This document shows positions 1-6,374 of a stretch of DNA of 17,786 bases, piece after piece. The first letter of the stretch is position 1, and each line of letters opens with the position of its first letter. Source of the stretch: CAZAIO01 sp964485235 (GTDB lineage Bacteria > Chloroflexota > Dehalococcoidia > GIF9 > UBA5629). The stretch covers positions 1 through 17,786 of the forward strand of contig CAZAIO010000058.1 in assembly GCA_964485235.1 (NCBI GenBank), written 5' to 3'. A model generated the notes under the pieces. The model had not been told where the DNA came from. It made no database searches and saw nothing but the letters and a program-made list of their open reading frames with translations. Made by a program: the position numbers and the translations under genes.

Positions 1-726
1 GCATTCATATTGCTTACGGCAGCTATTAAAATCGTCAATGAATATGAACGTGGTGTGATTTTCAGGTTAGGGAGATATGTGGGGAAAAGGGGTCCCGGTC
101 TTATAGTGTTGATCCCTTTTATTGAACGTATGGTAAAGGTTGATTTACGTGTGGTAACTATGGATGTTCCCACCCAGGAATGTATTACCATGGATACCGT
201 TACGGTAAAAGTGGATGCGGTAGTTTATTTCCGTGTCGTGAAACCGGAAGATGCCGTCCTTAACGTTGAACAATTCGTTCGGGCAACATCGTTGCTTTCG
301 CAAACTACACTGCGAAATGTTGTAGGACAATCGGAACTGGAAGAGCTTCTTGCCCACCGTGACAAAATAAACGAGAAACTCCAGTCATTGATCGATGAAG
401 GTACCGAACCGTGGGGTATCAAGGTGAGTATGGTAGAAGTAAGAGACGTTCAGTTACCGGATACGATGCAGCGTTCTATGGCGGCTCTGGCAGAAGCCGA
501 GAGAGAGAGAAGGGCCAAGATCGTTCATGCCCAAGGTGAATTTCAGGCTGCTGAAAAACTTGCTGAGGCTGCTGAGGTAATTAGCAGAAATCCAACGGCG
601 CTTCAATTGCGATATCTTCAGACACTCACCACTATTTCGACAGAACGGACAAATACTATTGTATTTCCGCTGCCGATAGATTTGCTTAAACCTATGCTCG
701 AAAAGAGCGAAAAAGAAAAGAAATAG
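1..726 (+). CDS. Slipin / stomatin-like SPFH domain protein (5' end cut off)
   Basis: This membrane-anchored SPFH-family (slipin, stomatin-like) protein belongs to a family that forms oligomeric membrane scaffolds; the exact bacterial role is poorly defined. The frame is open to the first base, and the residues before NEYERGVIF are hydrophobic (AFILLTAAIKIV). This matches the end of the N-terminal membrane helix of slipins, so roughly 15-20 residues including the true start lie outside the window; the TTG at position 10 is not a credible start. The visible 241 residues contain the slipin hallmarks NEYERGVIFRLGR, GPGL-V-IPF and the DVPTQE strand. An Ala/Glu/Arg-rich helical segment (about residues 160-190) follows, then a C-terminal tail ending in a Lys/Glu-rich stretch. 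Slipins often pair with NfeD, but no NfeD gene lies downstream; it could be upstream. The gene ends just before a strong terminator and converges on birA. Family assignment is confident, function is not. Confidence 0.93.
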   Translation, partial: AFILLTAAIKIVNEYERGVIFRLGRYVGKRGPGLIVLIPFIERMVKVDLRVVTMDVPTQECITMDTVTVKVDAVVYFRVVKPEDAVLNVEQFVRATSLLSQTTLRNVVGQSELEELLAHRDKINEKLQSLIDEGTEPWGIKVSMVEVRDVQLPDTMQRSMAALAEAERERRAKIVHAQGEFQAAEKLAEAAEVISRNPTALQLRYLQTLTTISTERTNTIVFPLPIDLLKPMLEKSEKEKK

Positions 727-737
727 AAATGAAAAGC

Positions 738-772
738 CCCGCCCTGTACGACGTTGATCGTTACAGGGCGGG
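738..772. terminator. Bidirectional intrinsic terminator between slipin gene and birA
   Basis: A perfect 11-bp GC-rich inverted repeat (CCCGCCCTGTA at 738-748 with TACAGGGCGGG at 762-772) encloses a 13-nt loop that can add three more pairs (CGA/TCG). On the + strand it is followed by a T-rich run (777-787). On the - strand it is followed by GCTTTT. It lies between the stop codons of two convergent genes, so it probably ends both transcripts. Confidence 0.92.
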
Positions 773-779
773 ACGATTT

Positions 780-1526
780 TTAATTTTTCAGCACGGTTAC
801 ATCGCCGGCCATGATTTCCACAATGCTTCCATCCTGCCTGCGTAATATGAGGCTTCCGTTTTCCGTAGTCGATTCGGCTTTGCCGGTTTCTATAGAATCT
901 CCCGACCTTACCTGAATTTGCCTGCCTATAGTTTCCATGTCATTTTGCCATTGCATATGCAGATTATCGCCTTTTTTGATTTTCATATACAGGACATCCA
1001 ATTCCGTTATCAGAGCGTTCAGTAAGTTGTCTACAGAAATATCCGCACCTTTTTCATGGGATAAGCTGGTAGCCAGCGGCTCGATAGCAGGATACAACGA
1101 TATGTCCAGGTTCACATTAATCCCTATGCCTATAATGCTGTAGTTCACCCTTGACTTCTCCACTTCGTTTTCAATAAGGATGCCGCAGATTTTTTTACCG
1201 TTAATAAGTACATCATTCGGCCATTTTATTCTTGCGGTGATACCGCATATTTTGTGAATAGCATGTGTGACGGATAAAGAGGTCATCATAATCAACTGTG
1301 GGAGATATGTGATAGAGGGTTTAAGAATAATCGAAACAGCTAAGTTGCCTTCTGGGGTGAACCATGTACGTTGTAGACGTCCTCTTCCTGCCATTTGTTT
1401 TCCGGCAATTACGATAGTACCTTCTTTGACTCCCTCTTTTAACAGCTGTCTTGCGGTCATATTTGTTGATCCGACTTCGGGATAATAATATACGGTATTT
1501 CCAATGCAGTTTGTGTTGAAATGCAT
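780..1526 (-). CDS. birA: Biotin--[acetyl-CoA carboxylase] ligase, HTH-less
   Basis: Biotin-protein ligase activates biotin as biotinyl-AMP and transfers it to the lysine of biotin carboxyl carrier domains in the cytoplasm. Visible family motifs are the early EVGSTN, the biotinyl-AMP loop GRGRLQRTW (about residues 47-55), KWPNDV (101-106) followed by KKICGILIE, and the IIGIGINVN strand. A small C-terminal SH3-like domain ends the protein. There is no N-terminal winged-helix domain, so this is the monofunctional type and not a DNA-binding repressor. The frame is open back to an ATG at 1646 (288 aa), but the ATG at 1526 is preferred: it has the SD site AGGGAAGGA nine bases upstream and gives 248 aa, the usual size. 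A strong predicted promoter lies inside the extra segment, so the longer form would not be encoded by that transcript. It is divergent from the sirtuin gene and convergent with the slipin gene. Confidence 0.92.
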   Translation of the reverse strand: MHFNTNCIGNTVYYYPEVGSTNMTARQLLKEGVKEGTIVIAGKQMAGRGRLQRTWFTPEGNLAVSIILKPSITYLPQLIMMTSLSVTHAIHKICGITARIKWPNDVLINGKKICGILIENEVEKSRVNYSIIGIGINVNLDISLYPAIEPLATSLSHEKGADISVDNLLNALITELDVLYMKIKKGDNLHMQWQNDMETIGRQIQVRSGDSIETGKAESTTENGSLILRRQDGSIVEIMAGDVTVLKN

Positions 1527-1535
1527 CGGGAGCAG

Positions 1536-1544
1536 TCCTTCCCT
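1536..1544 (-). promoter_or_regulatory. RBS that sets the birA start at 1526
   Basis: AGGGAAGGA on the - strand lies nine bases before the ATG at 1526-1524. The more distal ATG at 1646 has no comparable SD sequence. Confidence 0.75.
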
Positions 1545-1574
1545 GTCATTGTTGAAAGGTGTTTCTAACATGGC

Positions 1575-1586
1575 ACTACATGTAGT
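1575..1586. promoter_or_regulatory. 12-bp perfect palindrome over the birA -10/TSS (candidate operator)
   Basis: ACTACATGTAGT is a perfect palindrome. It overlaps the downstream half of the predicted birA -10 box (1584-1589) and the expected transcription start near 1577. That position would suit a repressor operator. BirA here has no HTH, so the binding protein, if there is one, is another regulator. No second copy of the site was noticed in the window. The functional claim is inference. Confidence 0.4.
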
Positions 1587-1612
1587 ATAACTATGTCGTT
1601 TTACTATGTCCA
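1584..1612 (-). promoter_or_regulatory. Predicted sigma-70-type promoter of birA
   Basis: Reading the - strand: -35 TGGACA (1612-1607, 5 of 6 consensus), a 17-nt spacer, and -10 TATACT (1589-1584, 5 of 6). Transcription would begin near 1577, about 50 nt before the ATG at 1526, which supports the shorter birA reading frame. Confidence 0.65.
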
Positions 1613-1633
1613 TTTGAAATTCATGTCTACACC

Positions 1634-1662
1634 TTGACAATTTCATTAAAGAAAATTAGCAT
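1634..1662 (+). promoter_or_regulatory. Predicted promoter of the sirtuin gene
   Basis: A perfect -35 TTGACA (1634-1639), a 17-nt spacer and a -10 TAGCAT (1657-1662, 4 of 6) precede the sirtuin gene. Transcription would start near 1669, giving a leader of about 57 nt to the TTG at 1726. It is back to back with the birA promoter. Confidence 0.55.
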
Positions 1663-1711
1663 AACCTCAAAAATAGATATAAATTAAGTTTGAGAAAGCA
1701 GTTAAATCAAT

Positions 1712-1716
1712 GGAGG
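1712..1716 (+). promoter_or_regulatory. RBS that sets the sirtuin start at 1726
   Basis: GGAGG lies nine bases before the TTG at 1726. The frame also contains a TTG at 1690, but no SD sequence precedes that one. Confidence 0.75.
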
Positions 1717-1725
1717 CCATCGGCT

Positions 1726-2475
1726 TTGATAGAGAAATTTGCCGGGTTGATTGCCCGGTCGAATAAAATAATCGCATTTACCGGAGCTGGAGTGAGTACT
1801 GAGTCCGGTATCCCTGATTTTAGAAGTCCGGGTGGCATCTGGAGCCGGTTCGATCCTGATGATTTTACTCTTGACAGGTTTTTACATAATCCTGAAAGCA
1901 GGAAAAAACACTGGAAAATGTTTGCCGAGGAAGCAATTATAACCGGTGCCAGACCGAATGCAGCACATTATGCAATAGCCGAGTTGGAACGGATGGACAA
2001 GCTTGATTGTGTGATCACGCAGAACATCGATAACATCCACCAGAAAGCCGGAAATGCCCCTGAGAAGGTACTCGAACTGCACGGTAATTTAAACAGGGTA
2101 CGTTGTCTTGATTGCGGGAAAATCTTTTCAATAGAGGAGATTATGAAAAGGTTACCGCTCGAGGAAATACCCGACTGTGATGTATGTCATGGAATGCTGA
2201 AACCGGATGCTATTTTCTTCGGAGAGCAACTTCCTCAAAAAGTTCTATATAAAGCTATAGAGAATTCCAAAATGTGCGACCTTTTCATTGTTATCGGCTC
2301 AACATTGATAGTATATCCCGCAGCCTATATGCCGGTATATGCACTTGAAGCAGGCGCAAAACTGGTAATAGTAAATCTCAGTCCAACGCCATTAGATTCC
2401 CGGGCTACTCTATTGATAAACGGAAAAGCAGGGGAGATAATGGAACAGGTAATGGAAAAAGTTAGACAAATGTAA
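1726..2475 (+). CDS. NAD-dependent protein deacylase, Sir2 family
   Basis: Sirtuins remove acyl groups from lysines, consuming NAD+ and releasing nicotinamide and O-acyl-ADP-ribose; bacterial forms often reactivate acetyl-CoA synthetase. With the TTG at 1726 the protein has 249 residues, the normal size. Visible are the NAD-binding GAGVSTESGIPDFR (from residue 20), TQNIDNIHQKAG, and the catalytic His119 in ELHGNL. A complete zinc site is formed by two CxxC pairs (Cys127/Cys130 and Cys151/Cys154), followed by FFGEQLP and a GSTL motif near the C-terminal end of the Rossmann fold. All key residues appear intact. The alternative TTG at 1690 would add 12 residues without an SD site. The gene is divergent from birA, and the lipoprotein gene 67 nt downstream has its own strong RBS. 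I give no symbol because cobB, npdA and srtN are all used for this family. Confidence 0.93.
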   Translation: MIEKFAGLIARSNKIIAFTGAGVSTESGIPDFRSPGGIWSRFDPDDFTLDRFLHNPESRKKHWKMFAEEAIITGARPNAAHYAIAELERMDKLDCVITQNIDNIHQKAGNAPEKVLELHGNLNRVRCLDCGKIFSIEEIMKRLPLEEIPDCDVCHGMLKPDAIFFGEQLPQKVLYKAIENSKMCDLFIVIGSTLIVYPAAYMPVYALEAGAKLVIVNLSPTPLDSRATLLINGKAGEIMEQVMEKVRQM

Positions 2476-2542
2476 ATATAAATGTATGCAATTATTAGAT
2501 AGCATGGTATAGTATGAAAATATATAAACCGGAGGTGTATAA

Positions 2543-3664
2543 GTGAAAAGACTAGTATCACCTTTATTATTGTTATTACTGGCAATGACTGCCTGTGTTC
2601 CTGTGTTGACACCGGTTGAGATTGTACCTAACGAGCCGCCTATTGCATACATTGATTCGATATCTTCCAGCCGGGTTTTCGAAGGTGAAAATGTGAAGTT
2701 CGTCGGTCATGGAGTAGATCCTGACGGCATTATTGTCGCTTATTACTGGCGGTCCAGTCTGGACGGCGAGTTGAGTTCCGAACCGAGCTTTGAGACGTCC
2801 AACTTATCTCCGGGCAGAAACACTATTTATTTTAAAGTACAAGACAATTGGGGTGACTGGTCGAAAGAAAAATATCAATATATTACGGTTATCCCTGAAG
2901 GGACGGTCAAACCGATTATCAACAGGTTTGACGCCGATCCGAAGAGTTATATTAAAGGTGAATCAGTATTGTTGACCTGGGATGTTTCCGGGGCTAAAAC
3001 TGTCAATATCGATCCCGGTATAGGTGATGTTTCAATCTCCGGAAGCCGGGCTGTCTATCCTGAAGGTAACACCAGCTACGTTTTAACTGCTACGAATGAA
3101 GCCGGTGATTCTACCTTTATCGCTGAAGTTAAACTGATATCCGATACGGGAACTACGATAGTGACATATGCGATTCCTGCGGAAAGCGGTAATGTACGGT
3201 ATACATCGACTATCGGTTTTGTACCAATGGCGGGAGATCTGGAAACCAATTATGCAGTACAGGCTTTTTTAAGTTTTGATATATCAATGATACCAAAAGG
3301 AGCTACGATAAAATCGGCATCGCTGGATTTATCGAATATGAATGTTATAGGGGAACCTTTCAGTCTATTGGGTGCAATGGCTGTTTTCAACGATCAATAC
3401 GGTGATCTTGATTCGGCTGATTTTGTATACGGCGAGGATATTACCGGCGGTTATCCGGGGCCGGCAATGGTAGTTACTTACACGCGGCCGATACAACCAT
3501 ATAGTTATGACACGATAGCGGAAGCACTACAGACGCTCGTTGATAAAGGTACATCCCGTTTTCAAATTCGTGTTCAGTTTGAAAAATATTTTGTGAGGGA
3601 TAGAAAGGCTGACCTTATCGAGTTGATACCTGAAGTGACGAAGTTAACAGTTAAATATGAATAA
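2543..3664 (+). CDS. Secreted lipoprotein with PKD and Ig-like modules plus DNRLRE-like C-terminal domain
   Basis: Function unknown; probably an extracytoplasmic lipid-anchored protein. The GTG start has an excellent SD (GGAGGTG at 2531-2537). The N-terminus is a lipoprotein signal peptide (KR, a leucine run, then LAMTAC) with the lipidated Cys at residue 18. A PKD-like module follows (about 32-117, with VDPDGIIVAYYWRS and YFKVQDNWGDWS), then an Ig-like module (about 122-198, GESVLLTWDVSGA through TSYVLTATNEAG). A roughly 165-residue C-terminal domain begins near 205; its AFLSFDISMIPKGATIKSASLDL resembles DNRLRE-type beta-sandwich domains of secreted bacterial proteins. The module set points to binding of polysaccharide or a surface partner rather than catalysis; no catalytic motif was recognised. 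The next gene is a paralogue over the first 200 residues. Confidence is high that it is a real exported lipoprotein, lower on domain names. Confidence 0.85.
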   Translation: MKRLVSPLLLLLLAMTACVPVLTPVEIVPNEPPIAYIDSISSSRVFEGENVKFVGHGVDPDGIIVAYYWRSSLDGELSSEPSFETSNLSPGRNTIYFKVQDNWGDWSKEKYQYITVIPEGTVKPIINRFDADPKSYIKGESVLLTWDVSGAKTVNIDPGIGDVSISGSRAVYPEGNTSYVLTATNEAGDSTFIAEVKLISDTGTTIVTYAIPAESGNVRYTSTIGFVPMAGDLETNYAVQAFLSFDISMIPKGATIKSASLDLSNMNVIGEPFSLLGAMAVFNDQYGDLDSADFVYGEDITGGYPGPAMVVTYTRPIQPYSYDTIAEALQTLVDKGTSRFQIRVQFEKYFVRDRKADLIELIPEVTKLTVKYE

Positions 3665-3737
3665 TTGAATAATATGTAGATAGAGGTTTTTGTGTTGGGT
3701 TGTAAAACGATAATACGAATATGGAGATAATAACGCT

Positions 3738-5405
3738 ATGAGGAAATTATTACCGGTAATACTATCGGTATTACTGCTGACAACCGGATGTATTGTGCTG
3801 GATGAAGGACCTTCTGCACCGACTGCATACATCGATTCGATTTCTCCTTCTGAAGTGGCATCCGGTGGTACGGTGTCATTCGACGGTCATGGCACGGATG
3901 CCGATGGTACTATTGTTGCATATAGATGGAAGTCCGATAAAGACGGTGAATTAAGCGCAAAAGCGAGCTTTGAAACCAACTCCCTTTCTGTTGGAGAACA
4001 TTTAATCAGTTTTAAAGTGCAGGACAATACCGGTGAATGGTCTGAAGAGGTAATGGCAAAAGTAATCGTTACCGCATCGGAAGAAACCGAAGATGGTCTT
4101 CCGGTGATCAGTGTATTTAACTCGGTTCCCGACAGTATTGAGGCGGGCGATTCATCGACGATTAGCTGGAGCGTATCCGGTGCACTATCGATTGCTATAA
4201 GTCCTGACGTTGGCACTGTGTCCGCGACAACCGGGAGTACCGATGTTTTTCCTGATGAGACTACCACATACACGCTTACTGCAGTCAACGGTGCTGGTTC
4301 GACAACAGCGACTGCCGAAGTAGTTGTTTCGGATACTTCCACTCCGGCAGGTGTACCGGTTATAGACTTTTTTACTTCCGATCCATGGGTAATTGTCCAG
4401 GGAGAATCTACTACTCTGGCATGGAGTGTGACCAATGCTGACCTGGTAACAATCGATCCCGGTGTCGGCGCTGTGGACACGGAAGGAACCGCGTCGGTAT
4501 CGCCTGTTATTACGACGAGTTATACACTCACTGCTACCAACTCATCAGGATGGTCCAGTGCGACGCTCAACGTTACTGTCGAAGCGCTGGTTGCGGATAG
4601 TACCGCACCAAGTGTTCCTTCTATAGTTTCTCCGTCTGCAGGGGCTATTTTACCGCAACCCAAGTTCGGATGGACTTTTGATTGGACGGACTCAGCGGAT
4701 GCTGAAAGCGGCATAAGGCAGTATGAAATCTATGTGAAGAGAGCTTCTTCTGCTTCACCTCTGATAAACAAGACTACTCTTGAGTCCAGTTATTCAGGCT
4801 CAACTGCAGGGACGATAACGCAGTCTTATCTCAATGACTGGCAGGTCAAGGTGCGGGCGCAAAATAATGCCGGACTCTGGAGCAATTGGTCTGCCATAGT
4901 TACATTCAGCGTAGAGCAAAATGTTGTTTACGACTTTATTGAAAACGCACCTTCGGCTCAATGGTGGTCAGGATTACCGCTCGTCGATCTGATTTTTCCC
5001 GGTAGCGGTGACGATCACAATGGTTTCGTACGTTATTTGACCGATGTCAAGCTGAATGACGGTCATACATATGATAGAGTCCTGGAGACGCATCCGAAGT
5101 GGGTAGATAACGGTTTCATCAGCGGGAGATATTCCGATATTACGATACCGGGTGGTGCAAAGCTTGTCATAAGGGTCGGTTTCATTAACAATGCTCTTGC
5201 GGGAAATGTAACATTTAAGGCATCGGAATATGGAGAGTCTCCTATTTTTTCTGTAACTCAGTCTTATTCCGGCGGAGTCGACGAATATGAATATTCGTTA
5301 AGCAGCTATGCCGGACAAACTATAGACATGGTCCTGAATGTAAATGCAGCAGGTGTATCGACGCAGGACTGGGCTACGTGGATCGAAGCCAGAATTGTGA
5401 ACTAA
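3738..5405 (+). CDS. Secreted multidomain lipoprotein (PKD, two Ig-like, Fn3-like, beta-sandwich)
   Basis: Function unknown; a lipid-anchored extracytoplasmic protein of 555 residues. An SD (GGAGA, 3723-3727) lies ten bases before the ATG. The signal peptide ends LLLTTGC with the lipidated Cys at residue 18, the same position as in the preceding paralogue. Modules in order: PKD-like (28-111, with GTDADGTIVAYRWKS), two tandem Ig-like repeats (122-198 and 206-283, each ending T-x-x-Y-T-L-T-A-x-N), and a fibronectin-III/Ig-like module (288-394, with FDWTDSADAESGIRQYEIY and WQVKVRAQNNAGLWSNWS). A C-terminal domain of about 160 residues begins near 395. It is rich in aromatic and Gly residues, ends DWATWIEARIVN, and looks like a carbohydrate-binding jelly roll; that is inference. 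Serine and threonine are abundant, as is usual for exported linker-rich proteins. No enzyme motif was seen. The gene converges on purC with only 17 nt between the stops. Confidence 0.85.
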   Translation: MRKLLPVILSVLLLTTGCIVLDEGPSAPTAYIDSISPSEVASGGTVSFDGHGTDADGTIVAYRWKSDKDGELSAKASFETNSLSVGEHLISFKVQDNTGEWSEEVMAKVIVTASEETEDGLPVISVFNSVPDSIEAGDSSTISWSVSGALSIAISPDVGTVSATTGSTDVFPDETTTYTLTAVNGAGSTTATAEVVVSDTSTPAGVPVIDFFTSDPWVIVQGESTTLAWSVTNADLVTIDPGVGAVDTEGTASVSPVITTSYTLTATNSSGWSSATLNVTVEALVADSTAPSVPSIVSPSAGAILPQPKFGWTFDWTDSADAESGIRQYEIYVKRASSASPLINKTTLESSYSGSTAGTITQSYLNDWQVKVRAQNNAGLWSNWSAIVTFSVEQNVVYDFIENAPSAQWWSGLPLVDLIFPGSGDDHNGFVRYLTDVKLNDGHTYDRVLETHPKWVDNGFISGRYSDITIPGGAKLVIRVGFINNALAGNVTFKASEYGESPIFSVTQSYSGGVDEYEYSLSSYAGQTIDMVLNVNAAGVSTQDWATWIEARIVN

Positions 5406-5422
5406 AAAAACGTATACCGGTA

Positions 5423-6322
5423 TCAGCGGCGAAGAGTCTTGCCGGTGAGTTTATTGAAAGCCGTTTTATATCTTTCCGACGACTCATCAATAACTTTCTG
5501 AGGTAGCATCGGTGCGGGCGGCTCTTTATTCCATCCCGATTCTTCCAACCAGTCGCGGATCGGTTGCTTATCGAGACTGGGCTGTGAACTGCCGGCAGCA
5601 TATTTATCCGCGTACCAGAAACGGCTTGAGTCCGGCGTCAATACTTCGTCTATCAGGCTGAATACTCCCTTGATAAAACCAAACTCGAATTTCGTATCGG
5701 CAATGATAATACCTCGCGTTAATGCAAAGTTGCGCCCGAAAGAGTAGAGCGCAAGACTTTTTTCTGCCAGAAGCTGTGCTGTTTCTTTACCTACCAGGTC
5801 TTCCAGCTCTTTTTTGGAAAGAGGGAGATCATGTCCGCTTTCCGCTTTTGTTGTAGGGGTAAACATCGGTTCGGGCAGCTCTTCGCTCATCCGGAGCCCT
5901 TCAGGCAGGCGAATGCCTGAAACTGTGCCTGATTCCTTATATTCCGCCCAGGCTGAACCCGACAGGTAACCGCGAACAACCGCTTCAACCGGAATGCGAT
6001 CAGCCCTTTTTACAATCATTGATCTTCCCGCTAAATAATCAGGTAAGACTGAGTTCCTGTAAATTCTTTTCAATGTTTCAATGGTATCTATTGTTTTAAT
6101 GACATGATTAGGAACAATATCCATTGTATGATCGAACCAGTATGAGGACATCTGGTTGAGAACACTGCCTTTATCGGGGATTCCGCAGGGAAGGACAACA
6201 TCGAAAGCTGAAACACGGTCGGTTGCAATTAATAGCAATGTATCGTCGAGAATATATGTATCGCGTACTTTACCTTTATGAAGTACATCTAACGGTAATG
6301 CTGTTTCCAAAATAATTGACAT
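5423..6322 (-). CDS. purC: Phosphoribosylaminoimidazole-succinocarboxamide (SAICAR) synthase
   Basis: SAICAR synthase ligates aspartate to CAIR with ATP, the step of purine synthesis that follows PurE. The 299-residue protein carries the classic motifs: HKGKVRDTY at residues 15-23, ATDRVSAFD (33-41), KGSVLNQMSSYWF, VEAVVRGYLSGSAW, IIADTKFEFG, LIDEVLTPDSSRFW and PSLDKQPIRDW. Its length fits the longer bacterial/yeast-like subfamily rather than the roughly 240-residue E. coli type. The ATG has AGGGG about eight bases upstream on the - strand. It is the last gene of the purD-purE-purB-purC run, 52 nt after purB. Its product is the substrate of PurB encoded just upstream, so the two genes encode consecutive steps. 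Confidence 0.97.
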   Translation of the reverse strand: MSIILETALPLDVLHKGKVRDTYILDDTLLLIATDRVSAFDVVLPCGIPDKGSVLNQMSSYWFDHTMDIVPNHVIKTIDTIETLKRIYRNSVLPDYLAGRSMIVKRADRIPVEAVVRGYLSGSAWAEYKESGTVSGIRLPEGLRMSEELPEPMFTPTTKAESGHDLPLSKKELEDLVGKETAQLLAEKSLALYSFGRNFALTRGIIIADTKFEFGFIKGVFSLIDEVLTPDSSRFWYADKYAAGSSQPSLDKQPIRDWLEESGWNKEPPAPMLPQKVIDESSERYKTAFNKLTGKTLRR

Positions 6323-6374
6323 AATATCATCCCCTGTGGTTTAGTTTAATAGCTATGCCCGACCATATTAATTG

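Noticed and set aside
1690..1725. Sirtuin start at TTG 1690
   Set aside because: No SD; TTG 1726 has GGAGG nine bases upstream and gives the usual length.
3887..4480. 197-residue open frame on the - strand opposite the second lipoprotein
   Set aside because: Low-complexity Ser/Thr/Val translation of repetitive Ig-coding DNA, no SD and no family resemblance.
5406..5425. Terminator for purC or the second lipoprotein at ATACCGGTAT next to a T/A run
   Set aside because: The 10-bp palindrome has no real loop and could form only about three pairs, so it is not a convincing hairpin.
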